From Rhodobacteraceae bacterium Alg238-R152 (GTDB taxonomy: Bacteria > Pseudomonadota > Alphaproteobacteria > Rhodobacterales > Rhodobacteraceae), in contig UNRJ01000004.1 in NCBI GenBank assembly GCA_900537125.1, positions 372,001 to 436,000 of the forward strand: a DNA stretch of 64,000 nt, in the 5' to 3' direction. Positions 8,352 to 17,173 of the stretch are shown here, one piece after another. Position 1 is the stretch's first letter; every line of letters starts with the position of its first letter. A program made the translations under genes and the position numbers. Under the pieces are notes generated by a model. The model was not told the origin of the DNA. It saw only the letters and a list, made by a program, of their open reading frames with translations, and ran no database searches.

Positions 8352-9802
8352 CAGGAAGGAACTCCTGCGCTGATGTAGGCTGTTTTGACCGTGGTGTAGA
8401 ATTCCGCAGCCGCCCGTCCTTGCTCGCGTGGCCCATAAGAACTGTCACCACGACCACCAAATGGCACGTGGTAGTCGGTTCCCGCCGTTGGCAAATTGAC
8501 CGTTACAACACCTGTTCGAGCGTGTCTCCGGAAATGCGTCGCGCGTGCCAGATCGCGGGTGACGATGCCAGACGTCAGCCCAAAGTTGGTGTCATTTACC
8601 GTTGCGAGGGCTTGATCATAGCTGTCGATCTTGATCACAGAAGCCAAAGGCGCAAACATCTCTTCCCGATTGATGCGCATGTCGTTTGTGGTGTTCAAAA
8701 AGATGCCCGGCGACATATAAAATCCATCCTCCGGCATCTCCAATCTGTCTCCGCCACAGGCAAGTTCGGCGCCTTCGGCTTGCCCTAGCGCGACATATTC
8801 GAGGTTTTCCTGAAGTTGTTGGGCGCTCACAACCGGTCCCATTTGGGTGCCGTCGTGCAATGCGTGGCCCACTTTCATCGACTTTGCGCCAGCAACCAGT
8901 TTGTCCACAAACGCATCATGCACTGACGCATGGACGATAAGCCGCGAAGAGGCTGTGCATTTTTGGCCTGTACCGCCAAAGGCACCGCCGAGAGCGACAG
9001 ACACGGCGAGATCAAGATCGCCGTCGTCCATTACAGCCAGTGCATTTTTGGAGCCCATTTCCATCTGGACCTTGGTCAAGTTCTGAATGGCGGCGGTCGC
9101 GATACCTTTGCCTACTGGCACGGAGCCAGTGAAGGAAATTGCATCGACGGAGGGGTGTTCAACAAGATGCTGACCTATCGAGCTCCCCGCACCCATAACC
9201 AGGGAAAAGAGCCCTTCTGGAATGTCTTGTCGGGAGATGATTTCGGTGAGTGCAACGGCTGATGCTGGCGTGACATTTGCCGGTTTCCAAACCACTGCAT
9301 TTCCGTAACACAATGCGGGTGCGATCTTCCAAGACGCTGTGGCAGTTGGGAAATTCCAAGGGGAGACAATGGCCACCACACCAACGGGCTCTCGGCGGAC
9401 ATCAATTTCGACACCTTCGCGCACACTGTCGGCATTTTCGCCCAGTTGACGCAGACACTCGGCAGCGTAGTAGGAGAAGAACTGTCCCGCACGAAAAACC
9501 TCTCCACGCCCTTCCGCGAAGGGTTTACCTTCTTCCCGGCTAAGCAACCGGCCAAGCTCGTCGGCACGGCTCATCAGTTCATTACCGATGCTCATCAGAA
9601 CGGCCTGCTTGCGCTCCATGCCATAGGTAGCCCACACAGCTTGCGCGCGTTGCGCCTGTTCTAGTGCCTCGTCCAACTGGCCCCGGCTGGCCTGCGCATA
9701 CCGGCCAATCAAGTCGCTTGTGTCCGAGGGGTTCCGGTTTTCAATTTCCTGATCCCCGGTGACCCATTGCCCCGCCACAAAATTGCAATTGATGTTCGAC
9801 AT
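8351..9802 (-). CDS. Aldehyde dehydrogenase, alpha-ketoglutaric semialdehyde type
   Basis: This is an NAD(P)-dependent aldehyde dehydrogenase of 483 aa. Catalytic residues are visible: Asn150 in SPWNFP, Glu248 in QMEMGSKN and Cys282 in GTGQKCTASSRL. The C-terminal VPFGGRGDSSYGPREQG and AAEFYTTVKTAY match the 2,5-dioxovalerate (alpha-ketoglutaric semialdehyde) dehydrogenase subgroup better than betaine or succinic semialdehyde enzymes. It is the first gene of the operon and shares a 116-base intergenic region with the divergent LysR gene. It probably makes the terminal oxidation to a dicarboxylate such as 2-oxoglutarate. The subgroup call is from memory of family motifs. Confidence 0.9.
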   Translation of the reverse strand: MSNINCNFVAGQWVTGDQEIENRNPSDTSDLIGRYAQASRGQLDEALEQAQRAQAVWATYGMERKQAVLMSIGNELMSRADELGRLLSREEGKPFAEGRGEVFRAGQFFSYYAAECLRQLGENADSVREGVEIDVRREPVGVVAIVSPWNFPTATASWKIAPALCYGNAVVWKPANVTPASAVALTEIISRQDIPEGLFSLVMGAGSSIGQHLVEHPSVDAISFTGSVPVGKGIATAAIQNLTKVQMEMGSKNALAVMDDGDLDLAVSVALGGAFGGTGQKCTASSRLIVHASVHDAFVDKLVAGAKSMKVGHALHDGTQMGPVVSAQQLQENLEYVALGQAEGAELACGGDRLEMPEDGFYMSPGIFLNTTNDMRINREEMFAPLASVIKIDSYDQALATVNDTNFGLTSGIVTRDLARATHFRRHARTGVVTVNLPTAGTDYHVPFGGRGDSSYGPREQGRAAAEFYTTVKTAYISAGVPS

Positions 9803-9820
9803 GCCGTGTCCCTTACGCGC

Positions 9821-9883
9821 TGGCCAAAATGGCCAAAGTTTGATGAGACATCGTGGACTCTCGACTCAACATCAGTCAAACTT
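9821..9883. promoter_or_regulatory. Candidate LysR binding region in the ALDH/LysR divergon
   Basis: The intergenic region contains TGGCCA-AAA-TGGCCA at 9821-9835 and an inverted repeat AAGTTTGA (9836-9843) ... TCAAACTT (9876-9883), with another TCAAACT half-site just downstream at 9895-9901. LysR regulators usually bind such interrupted dyads between divergent genes. The site assignment is tentative. Confidence 0.35.
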
Positions 9884-9917
9884 AAACTTCTTAATCAAAC
9901 TACAGAAAAATTGAAGT

Positions 9918-10787
9918 ATGATCAAAATCGATATGTTGCGGTGCTTTAGCACCGTCGCTCAGCTAGGAAGTTTGATGGAGGCTTCCACAAGATTGGGACG
10001 CACCCCATCCGCACTCTCCATGTCGCTCAAGCAGCTCGAGGGCCATCTTGGTGCGCGCCTGTTTGAAACAGAGCGGAAAAACAAACTGACCCCCCTCGGT
10101 CAAGAGGTCTTTCGCATCGCCCAAGCACAACTGCGCCAGTTTGATGACACCGTGACCTCCATTGAAAACGCAGCAAATGCACCCCAGGGGCTAATAAAAA
10201 TTGCGTCAATTCCGTCCGCCACAGGGCTTGCGTTACCTCAAGCGATTTCGACAATGATGGACCAACACCCACATCTAAAAGTCGAACTAAGAGACATGGA
10301 CAGTGCAATGGTTGCCGAGGCCATGCTGCATGGCGAGGCCGACATTGGCATCGCCTCGGGCCAACAGTCGCTCAACGGAGTGGATAGTGTCACGCTTTTT
10401 GAAGACGCCTTTGGTTTACTGTGTGGCGCCAAACATCCGCTGGCCATAACCGCGTCTCCACCAACCCTCGACGACATTTTCTCATATGCATTTATGAGCA
10501 ACAATTTATGTAGCCAGTTGGAGCTGAGCGAAGTCAAAATCGCCTCGGCGGGCGCCCATATAGCTGTGCACAACACACACTCTTTGATCGCGATGACACG
10601 AACAAACAATTGGGTGACAATCCTGCCGCAAAGTGTGGCCCGCGCCTTGCCTGATGAACTCGTTTTTCAGCCGATAGATGGCATAACTCAGCGACGCACT
10701 GTTTCTTTGCTTACAAGGCAACGCACACGATTTCCGGAATTGCTTGAGGCATTTTCCAGCCTTCTGATCCAATCAGACTGGACATAG
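9918..10787 (+). CDS. LysR-family transcriptional regulator
   Basis: This is a DNA-binding regulator of 289 aa. The N-terminal winged HTH (LRCFSTVAQLGSLMEASTRLG followed by TPSALSMSLKQLEGHLGARLFE) is followed by a type 2 periplasmic-binding-like effector domain from about residue 90 (IKIASIPSATGLALPQAIS). It is divergent from the aldehyde dehydrogenase operon and so is its likely local regulator, responding to the substrate or an intermediate. The ATG at 9918 is preceded by an A-rich region without a strong ribosome site. A second in-frame ATG at 9933 is possible. Confidence 0.93.
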   Translation: MIKIDMLRCFSTVAQLGSLMEASTRLGRTPSALSMSLKQLEGHLGARLFETERKNKLTPLGQEVFRIAQAQLRQFDDTVTSIENAANAPQGLIKIASIPSATGLALPQAISTMMDQHPHLKVELRDMDSAMVAEAMLHGEADIGIASGQQSLNGVDSVTLFEDAFGLLCGAKHPLAITASPPTLDDIFSYAFMSNNLCSQLELSEVKIASAGAHIAVHNTHSLIAMTRTNNWVTILPQSVARALPDELVFQPIDGITQRRTVSLLTRQRTRFPELLEAFSSLLIQSDWT

Positions 10788-11088
10788 ATGCTGCCAAGCT
10801 CCGCCAAGTCACATCCCGTGACCTCCAGTCACAAAAAATCCATTGCCACGGGCTCGGTCCGTAGAGCCTTCAATGTCTGCTTCCTGGGCCATTGTGTCCA
10901 AACACCAAAATTAATGCGAAGGGCCTCTGGGAGCAGGCCAAGATCGTCGCGGCCCTCGATTTGGAGATGTCCCAGCGAGCTCTTTTGGCAGAGACACATA
11001 CTGTGCTACCGTCAGAAACGGCTACTCCTCGTGCTTCATGCGGTGGTGTTGTACCGATGGCCCAAGCAGCGATTGAAGGCTCGAATAG
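10788..11088. other. Gene-free stretch
   Basis: About 300 bases lie between the ends of the LysR gene and of the last Gfo/Idh gene, which converge here. Short open frames exist but have no recognisable content, ribosome site or domain. No clear terminator hairpin with a T-run was seen. Confidence 0.5.
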
Positions 11089-12207
11089 CTAACGAAGGTC
11101 AATCCAAGATGCCCGGTTCTGTGTCGATCGCTGACAGGCATCCACGAACCGAACACCTTCGAGACCATCCAGGGAACCAATTGAAGTATTTTTCCCAACC
11201 TTCGTCGCAATGACTTCTGCGGCTTCTCGATACAGGGTCGCGAAGGCTTCCAAATAACCTTCGGGATGGCCCGCCGGAATTCGTGTCACCGCAGAAGCCG
11301 CTTCGTTGGAAGCAGCTCCGCCACGGGTGATTAGCTGCGAGGCTTTCGCCAGCTCCGAGAACCAGAGGACATTAGGGTCTTCTTGAGCCCAACGGAGAGC
11401 CCCCTTGGAACCGTAAACAGCTAAGGTCAGGTTGTTCTCGTTGCCGATAGCCACCTGACTGGCCCAGATATGACCATGCGCGCCACAATCATATTGCAAA
11501 GCAATGCGGGCATCGTCGTCGACCATACGTCCGTCGACATGGGTGCTAAGCGTGGCGCTGAGCGATGCGGCGCGCAGCCCAGATACAAAACAGGCGAGGT
11601 TATAGGCATGGGTGCCGATGTCGCCGATGGCTCCGCCTCCCGATTGAACTGGGTCAGCGCGCCATTTGGCCTGTTTATTGTCTTCGGCCGGGGCCTCGCT
11701 CAACCAATCTTGCAGGTAATTCACCTCGATGATCCGGATATTGCCCAATGCGCCCTCGGCCACCATTTGACGCGCTTGCCGGACCATCGGATAGCCAGTG
11801 TAATTGTGGGTCAGAAAGAAATATCCCTTAGATGCTTCTGCAGCTGCCAGAAGGCTCTTGGCTTGCGCCAAAGTAGCGGTCATTGGCTTGTCGCAAATGA
11901 CGGAAATATCGTGCGCCAGGAATGCTTCGGCAATGGGGCCATGTAGGTGGTTGGGAGTGACGATGGAAACGGCGTCGATCCCATCGGCGCGGGCGGCCTC
12001 AACCTTCGCCATTTCGGTGAAATCCGCGTAAGAGCGATCCCCGTCGATACCAATCTCGGCTGCAGAGGCATGCGCGCGCGCGGGATCAGACGAAAAGGCT
12101 CCCGCGACCAGATCGAAACACCCGTCCAGTCGCGCTGCCATCCGGTGAACACTACCGATGAACGCCCCCTGGCCACCACCAACCATACCGAGTTTCAACG
12201 CAGCCAT
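11089..12207 (-). CDS. Gfo/Idh/MocA-family oxidoreductase (sugar dehydrogenase)
   Basis: This is an NAD(P)-dependent sugar or inositol-type dehydrogenase of 372 aa. The Rossmann motif is at the N-terminus (LGMVGGGQGAFIGSVH). The family Glu-Lys-Pro motif appears as VICDKPMT near residue 117. The substrate-site segment is GGGAIGDIGTHAYNLA near residue 190, with the usual Asp and His. It is the last gene of the ABC-transporter operon, one base after a TIM-barrel gene. Two Gfo/Idh proteins and two TIM-barrel proteins in one sugar operon suggest oxidation of a sugar or glycoside hydroxyl followed by isomerisation or elimination. The substrate is unknown. Confidence 0.9.
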   Translation of the reverse strand: MAALKLGMVGGGQGAFIGSVHRMAARLDGCFDLVAGAFSSDPARAHASAAEIGIDGDRSYADFTEMAKVEAARADGIDAVSIVTPNHLHGPIAEAFLAHDISVICDKPMTATLAQAKSLLAAAEASKGYFFLTHNYTGYPMVRQARQMVAEGALGNIRIIEVNYLQDWLSEAPAEDNKQAKWRADPVQSGGGAIGDIGTHAYNLACFVSGLRAASLSATLSTHVDGRMVDDDARIALQYDCGAHGHIWASQVAIGNENNLTLAVYGSKGALRWAQEDPNVLWFSELAKASQLITRGGAASNEAASAVTRIPAGHPEGYLEAFATLYREAAEVIATKVGKNTSIGSLDGLEGVRFVDACQRSTQNRASWIDLR

Positions 12208-12208
12208 C

Positions 12209-13264
12209 TTAGAATCCCATCATTTTACGCAGAGCAGCAGGGTCAGTTTCACCCCCTGCGAAGTCGTCAAAGGCCCGCTCGGTCTGACGGATCAAATGAT
12301 TGGCAATGAATGGTGCTCCTTCGGCTGCCCCCTGCTCTGGGTGCTTCAAACAACACTCCCATTCAAGCACTGCCCAGCCATCAAAGCCGTATTGTGTGAG
12401 CTTTGAGAAAATGCCTTTGAAATTGACCTGACCATCCCCCAGAGAGCGAAAGCGACCAGCGCGATCTGTCCAATCAGCGTAGCCGGAATAGACGCCCTGC
12501 CGTCCTGTCGGGTTGAACTCGGCGTCTTTGACATGAAAGGCACTGATACGGTCATGGTAGATGTCGATGAAGGCCAAATAGTCCATCTGCTGCAACAGGA
12601 AGTGAGAAGGATCATAGGTGATTTTGCACCGTGAATGATCGTCTAGCCCGTTGAGGAAGCGTTCAAACGTCGTTCCATCAAACACGTCCTCACCGGGATG
12701 GATTTCAAATCCGAGGTCGACGCCTGCCTCGTCGTAGACGTCGAGGATTGGTTTCCAGCGGCGTGCCAGTTCACCAAAGGCTTCGTCGATCAAGCCCGCA
12801 GGGCGCTGTGGCCAGGGATAGAGGTAAGGAAAGGCAAGGGACCCGGTGAAACCAACGGCCCCCTTCAATCCAAGGTTCTTGGACGCTTGCGCAACTTTGG
12901 TGACCTGATCGACAGCCCACAGCTGGCGCTCGGCGGGGCTGCCGTGCAAATGGTCGGGTGCGAAGGCGTCAAATGCGGTGTCATACGCTGGATGCACTGC
13001 AACCAGTTGGCTTTGCAGGTGGCACGACAACTCGGTGATGGTCACGCCATGCGCGGCGCAGATGCCGGCCACTTCCTCGCAATAGGTTGTGCTGGAAGCG
13101 GCCTTATCCAAATCAAATACCCGTGCATCCCATGAAGGAATTTGCACGCCCTTATAGCCCAATCCCGCAGCCCATTCGACAATCGCGGACAGGGAATTAA
13201 ACGGCGCTTCGTCGCCCAGAAACTGGGCGAGAAAGAGGGCAGGACCTTTAACGGAAGTGGACAT
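12209..13264 (-). CDS. Sugar phosphate isomerase/epimerase-like TIM-barrel protein
   Basis: This 351-aa xylose-isomerase-like TIM barrel belongs to the IolE/IolH/epimerase superfamily. Likely divalent-metal ligands are visible: Glu in GFEIHPGEDVFD near residue 193, Asp and His in ITYDPSHFLLQQMDYL near residue 227, His in ISAFHVKDAEF near residue 250 and Glu in WAVLEWECCLKHPEQGA near residue 305. It follows the Gfo/Idh gene at 14407 by 21 bases and is separated from the next gene by one base. Members of this superfamily act on keto-sugars as isomerases, epimerases, dehydratases or 3-keto-glycoside lyases, so the reaction here is open. Confidence 0.88.
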   Translation of the reverse strand: MSTSVKGPALFLAQFLGDEAPFNSLSAIVEWAAGLGYKGVQIPSWDARVFDLDKAASSTTYCEEVAGICAAHGVTITELSCHLQSQLVAVHPAYDTAFDAFAPDHLHGSPAERQLWAVDQVTKVAQASKNLGLKGAVGFTGSLAFPYLYPWPQRPAGLIDEAFGELARRWKPILDVYDEAGVDLGFEIHPGEDVFDGTTFERFLNGLDDHSRCKITYDPSHFLLQQMDYLAFIDIYHDRISAFHVKDAEFNPTGRQGVYSGYADWTDRAGRFRSLGDGQVNFKGIFSKLTQYGFDGWAVLEWECCLKHPEQGAAEGAPFIANHLIRQTERAFDDFAGGETDPAALRKMMGF

Positions 13265-13285
13265 CTTACTCTCCGGGAATTGCGA

Positions 13286-14407
13286 TTATGCCAGCAGTGC
13301 TTGGGCCGCGTCGGGTCCAAGAATGTCGGGGCGTTTACAGCTGGTTTTCATCGTCATGACCGATCCGGTTTCACCAGCGTCAAGGATCGCGGTCATGACC
13401 TCAACCACATGGGTCGCAAATTCATCGTTACAGCGATGCGAACGCCCTTCGGAAATTGCCACGGCCATGTCGGCCAACCCGGCGCCACGGTAGTTGGCTT
13501 GGGTATCCTCGAAATTGGGGACGCTGAAGGGATGGTCCCATGATTTCTCAATCGGCTCACCGCTGCGTTCCGTCACGGTCAAAATGCCCCCAAAGAAATT
13601 GGGGTCTGGCAGGTTCATCGTCCCTTCGGTGCCGTAAAGCTCCATGATCGGGTGATTGCTGTCCCACACATCCCAACTGGCCAGCAGTGTGACAATTGCC
13701 CCGCTCTCGAAAGATAGAACGGAGTGGATCGTCGTTGGCGTTTCAACCGGCACAGTCTCGCCGTTGCGCGGACCGTTCTGGATGGTGCGGGTGTCGTGGG
13801 CCGCACCTGTGAAACTCGTGACCTTGGTCACCGGGCCCAGCATCTGCACCAGATTGCAGATGTAGTAGGGGCCCAGATCAAGGATGGGGCCCCCGCCCCT
13901 CTGAAAGAAGAAATCAGGGTTTGGATGCCAGTCCTCCATGCCGCTGGACATCACGACGGCCGCGCCGGACGCGACTTTGCCAATCACACCGGAATCGATC
14001 AGAGTACGGGCCAATTGGTGGCTTCCGCCCATAAAAGTATCGGGGGCTGATCCGATCCGCAGTTTATTTGCTGTCGCGATGTCGCTCAACTGCTGTCCCT
14101 CGGCGAGGCTGAGAACAAAGGGTTTTTCGGAATAGACGTGCTTGCCTGCCTGCAAAATTGAGCGGGACACGTCAAAGTGGGCAGCCGGGATTGTCAGATT
14201 GATGATCAAATCAACGTCCTCTGCGGCCAACAACTCCTCGACCGTGTCTGCCCGCACATCAAATGCCTCGGCCTGAGCGCGGGCGTTATCCATGTTGATG
14301 TCGGCGACTGCGACAATGTCATAGCCTTTGAACTTCGAGGCCAAGTTCAGGTAAGCCGTTGAAATGTTACCGCATCCGATGATGCCAACGCCAAGCGTTT
14401 TAGTCAT
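13286..14407 (-). CDS. Gfo/Idh/MocA-family oxidoreductase
   Basis: This is a second NAD(P)-dependent sugar dehydrogenase, 373 aa from the chosen ATG at 14407 (MTKTLGVGIIGCGNIS). That start overlaps the end of the preceding TIM-barrel gene by 8 bases. A longer frame begins 54 bases upstream but its extra residues are not family-like. Motifs are the GIIGCGNIS nucleotide loop, VYSEKPF near residue 92 and GGGPILDLGPYYICNLVQML near residue 174, where Tyr stands in the usual His position, as in one subgroup of the family. It probably works in sequence with the neighbouring TIM-barrel proteins. Confidence 0.9.
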   Translation of the reverse strand: MTKTLGVGIIGCGNISTAYLNLASKFKGYDIVAVADINMDNARAQAEAFDVRADTVEELLAAEDVDLIINLTIPAAHFDVSRSILQAGKHVYSEKPFVLSLAEGQQLSDIATANKLRIGSAPDTFMGGSHQLARTLIDSGVIGKVASGAAVVMSSGMEDWHPNPDFFFQRGGGPILDLGPYYICNLVQMLGPVTKVTSFTGAAHDTRTIQNGPRNGETVPVETPTTIHSVLSFESGAIVTLLASWDVWDSNHPIMELYGTEGTMNLPDPNFFGGILTVTERSGEPIEKSWDHPFSVPNFEDTQANYRGAGLADMAVAISEGRSHRCNDEFATHVVEVMTAILDAGETGSVMTMKTSCKRPDILGPDAAQALLA

Positions 14408-15164
14408 GGGTGTTCTCCCACAGGGTTTTGAGAGCAGCTGCAGAGCGGCTTGCATAGCCAACTGGATCTGCGGGTTTGTCGTGTTCCAGCACGTAAATCA
14501 GATCGCCAGACGTCACTCGGCATGCCTCCAATAGACCCGGCCAATCCATTGTTCCTGCCCCAAGATCAGACCAGCCGTCCTCATTCAGATTGGTGCCCTC
14601 GGCAGCGATGTCTTTAACGTGGATTGCCGCGAGGCGGTCGCCGTAACGTTTGATGTAGTCAAAAGGGTCTTGCCCGCCGCGAACGATCCATGCCAGGTCA
14701 GCTTCCCACGCGATATTGGGGGCTGCTTCTAACAACACGTCCATGGGCGTACTGCCATCAGCCTGCTTTACGAACTCAAAATCGTGGTTGTGCCACCCAA
14801 AGGTGATGCCGTGGTCTGCATATTTCTTGCCTGCCTCACCAAGACGTATGCCAATTGCGGCCCAGCCTTGCGCGGTGGTGGGACGGTCCTTCTCTTCAAG
14901 GTAAGGAGCAAAAATCCGGGTGATCCCAAGAGACGATGCGATCGCCAAAGTACCTTCGAAATCACCTTCGATATCAGCCAATCCCATGTGTCCCGACGGC
15001 ATGGTGATACCATTGGCATCCATCGCCGCGCGGTAGCTAGCAGGATCGCCGTAGACGCCACCGTAGCCTTCGACCTTGTTGATTCCCAAATCGGGCAATT
15101 GCGACAAGAGCGCGATCTGATCTGCACAATCGCGCATGGAATAGAGTTGTAGTGTTGCTGTCAT
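14400..15164 (-). CDS. Sugar phosphate isomerase/epimerase-like TIM-barrel protein
   Basis: This is a 254-aa TIM-barrel protein of the xylose-isomerase-like superfamily, shorter than its neighbour at 12209. Motifs are LYSMRD at the start, KVEGYGGVYGDPASY near residue 31, FGWHNHDFEFV near residue 121 (conserved His), IAWEADLAWIVRGGQDP near residue 150 and IAAIHVKDI near residue 177. I chose the ATG at 15164 because the product then starts directly with the first beta strand; upstream in-frame residues look non-coding. It lies 16 bases after the ATP-binding gene, so it is co-transcribed with the importer. Confidence 0.88.
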   Translation of the reverse strand: MTATLQLYSMRDCADQIALLSQLPDLGINKVEGYGGVYGDPASYRAAMDANGITMPSGHMGLADIEGDFEGTLAIASSLGITRIFAPYLEEKDRPTTAQGWAAIGIRLGEAGKKYADHGITFGWHNHDFEFVKQADGSTPMDVLLEAAPNIAWEADLAWIVRGGQDPFDYIKRYGDRLAAIHVKDIAAEGTNLNEDGWSDLGAGTMDWPGLLEACRVTSGDLIYVLEHDKPADPVGYASRSAAALKTLWENTHD

Positions 15165-15180
15165 GGAGCTTTTTCCAGAA

Positions 15181-16260
15181 TTAGAGGCGAATTTCAGTTT
15201 CAACGTCGAACAGATGAAGCCGTGCGGCATCGAACCCGATTGTCAGTTCGTCGCCCGCTTTTAGGCCTGACTGTCCTTCGGTTCGCACCCGCAAGGGTTG
15301 GCCGGCGAAGTTTGCCCAAACCAAGGTGTCCGAACCCATCGGCTCAACGATGTCGATTTCGGCTGTGCCGGTGAAGGATGCAGCCTTGGCCGCGTCTCCC
15401 GTCAAGATGTGTTCAGGGCGAATTCCCAACCAAACGGATCCGTCCTGGCGCGTTTGGGAAGCGAATTCGTACCCGGCAATGTCGATGGAAAGTCCTTCTC
15501 CGCTGAAATGCGATCCGGTCAACTGCCCTGCGAACTGGTTCATCGCGGGAGACCCGATAAAATCTGCGACGTATTTGTTACAAGGCTTGGCGTAGATCAC
15601 CTCGGGACTGTCGAGTTGTTGGATCAGACCGTCCTTCATGATCGATATGCGGTCGGCCAGTGTCATCGCCTCGACCTGATCATGGGTCACGTAAATCATC
15701 GTGTTTTTGAGTTTTTTGTGTAGCCGTTTCAACTCGACCCGCAGATCAGTGCGCAACTTCGCATCAAGATTGGAGAGCGGTTCGTCGAAAAGGAAAACAT
15801 CCACGTCCCGAACCAGTGCACGCCCAATGGCGACCCGTTGGCGTTGCCCGCCCGAAAGAGCGCCTGGTTTGCGATCCAGCAGTGGTTCAATTTGCAGAAC
15901 CTTTGCCGCGTATTCCACCCGCTCCTTGATTTCGGCTTTGGGGACTTTGGCGTTTTTCAACCCGAACGACAAATTTCCGCGAACCGACATTTGCGGATAG
16001 AGCGCATAGGATTGAAACACCATGCCGATGCCGCGGTCCGAAGGCTCAGCCCAAGTGACGTTATCACCTTTGATAAAGATCTGGCCGTCGGACACATCGA
16101 GCAACCCCGCGATGCAATTAAGCAAGGTCGATTTACCGCATCCCGAAGAGCCGAGAAGTACAAGAAATTCACCTTCCGCAATGTCGAGATTAAGTTGCTT
16201 CAGAACTTTGACTGCACCGAAGTTCAGGTCCAAATCTTTAATTTCTACAGAGTTTGTCAT
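15181..16260 (-). CDS. Sugar ABC transporter ATP-binding protein (UgpC/MsmK type)
   Basis: This is the ATPase of a carbohydrate importer, 359 aa. Visible motifs are Walker A LLGSSGCGKSTLLN near residue 37, the Q-loop VFQSYALYPQMSV, signature LSGGQRQRVAIGRAL, Walker B VFLFDEPLSNLDAKLR and the switch His in YVTHDQVEAM. The C-terminal 120 residues form the OB/TOBE regulatory domain (WLGIRPEHI). The ATG at 16260 begins the canonical MTNSVEIKDLDLNFG. It follows the permease stop by 7 bases and serves the permeases and binding protein upstream in the same operon. Confidence 0.93.
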   Translation of the reverse strand: MTNSVEIKDLDLNFGAVKVLKQLNLDIAEGEFLVLLGSSGCGKSTLLNCIAGLLDVSDGQIFIKGDNVTWAEPSDRGIGMVFQSYALYPQMSVRGNLSFGLKNAKVPKAEIKERVEYAAKVLQIEPLLDRKPGALSGGQRQRVAIGRALVRDVDVFLFDEPLSNLDAKLRTDLRVELKRLHKKLKNTMIYVTHDQVEAMTLADRISIMKDGLIQQLDSPEVIYAKPCNKYVADFIGSPAMNQFAGQLTGSHFSGEGLSIDIAGYEFASQTRQDGSVWLGIRPEHILTGDAAKAASFTGTAEIDIVEPMGSDTLVWANFAGQPLRVRTEGQSGLKAGDELTIGFDAARLHLFDVETEIRL

Positions 16261-16267
16261 AGTTTTA

Positions 16268-17173
16268 TTAGCCTTTGACTGCGCCGGCCGCGATTCCGCG
16301 GACAAAGAGTTTGCCAGAGGCAAAATAGATGACGAGAGGGACCAATCCGGTCAGCAAGGTTGCTGCCATATTGACGTTGTATTCCTTAACTCCCTGCACC
16401 GAGTTGACGATGTTATTGAGTTGCACCGTCATCGGATACGTGGCGGGTTTGGTGTAAATCACGCCAAACAGGAAGTCGTTCCAGATGCCCGTAACTTGCA
16501 GGATGATTGCGACCACGAAGATTGGTAGCGCCATGGGGATCATGATCTGGAAGTAGATCTGCCAGAACCCAGCTCCGTCGACCCGCGCGGCCTTGAACAG
16601 CTCTTCAGGAACCGAGGCAAAGTAGTTGCGGAACAGCAGCGTCAGGATCGGCATCCCGAAAACCGTGTGCACCAGCACCAGCCCACCGATAGACCCCATC
16701 AGGCCGATTTCGCGCAGCATGATGACGATTGGGTAAAGCATTGTCTGATAAGGGATGAAAGCGCCGATGATGAGGATGGTGAAGAAGGTCTCAGACCCTT
16801 TGAACTTCCAATTCGACAGGGCGTAGCCATTTATGGATGCAATCACGATCGACATCAGCACGGACGGCACCAGAATGCGAACCGAGTTGCCGAACCCGCG
16901 CGAAAGCCCGTCACAGTTAATGCCCGTGCAGGCCTCCGCCCATGCTTTGACCCACGGCTCGAATGTGACCTCCATTGGGGGACCAAAAACGTTGCCCATT
17001 CGAATTTCCGGCATCCCCTTTAGTGAAGTGACAATCATCACATAGAGCGGCAACAGGTAGTACATGGAGACCACGATAAGCGTGCCGTAAAGGAAGATAT
17101 TGGCGCGCGAGAACGTCTTCTTTGGTTTGGGGCCGCGTGGGCCTTGTGTAGTATTTGTAGTTATATCAGCCAC
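16268..17173 (-). CDS. Carbohydrate ABC transporter permease (MalG type)
   Basis: This is an inner-membrane permease of 301 aa with about six membrane helices. The first is near residues 25-48 (NIFLYGTLIVVSMYYLLPLYVMIVTSLKG, split here only for description). The coupling EAA loop is EELFKAARVDGAGFWQIYFQ near residue 204. A large periplasmic loop with a Cys pair (ACTGINCDG near residue 80) is a small oddity. It overlaps the preceding MalF-type permease by 8 bases. Confidence 0.93.
   Translation of the reverse strand: MADITTNTTQGPRGPKPKKTFSRANIFLYGTLIVVSMYYLLPLYVMIVTSLKGMPEIRMGNVFGPPMEVTFEPWVKAWAEACTGINCDGLSRGFGNSVRILVPSVLMSIVIASINGYALSNWKFKGSETFFTILIIGAFIPYQTMLYPIVIMLREIGLMGSIGGLVLVHTVFGMPILTLLFRNYFASVPEELFKAARVDGAGFWQIYFQIMIPMALPIFVVAIILQVTGIWNDFLFGVIYTKPATYPMTVQLNNIVNSVQGVKEYNVNMAATLLTGLVPLVIYFASGKLFVRGIAAGAVKG

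Noticed and set aside
10788-11213. Plus-strand 141-aa reading after the LysR gene
   Set aside because: Its 3' part is antisense to the Gfo/Idh gene, and the amino acid content is typical of a non-coding frame.
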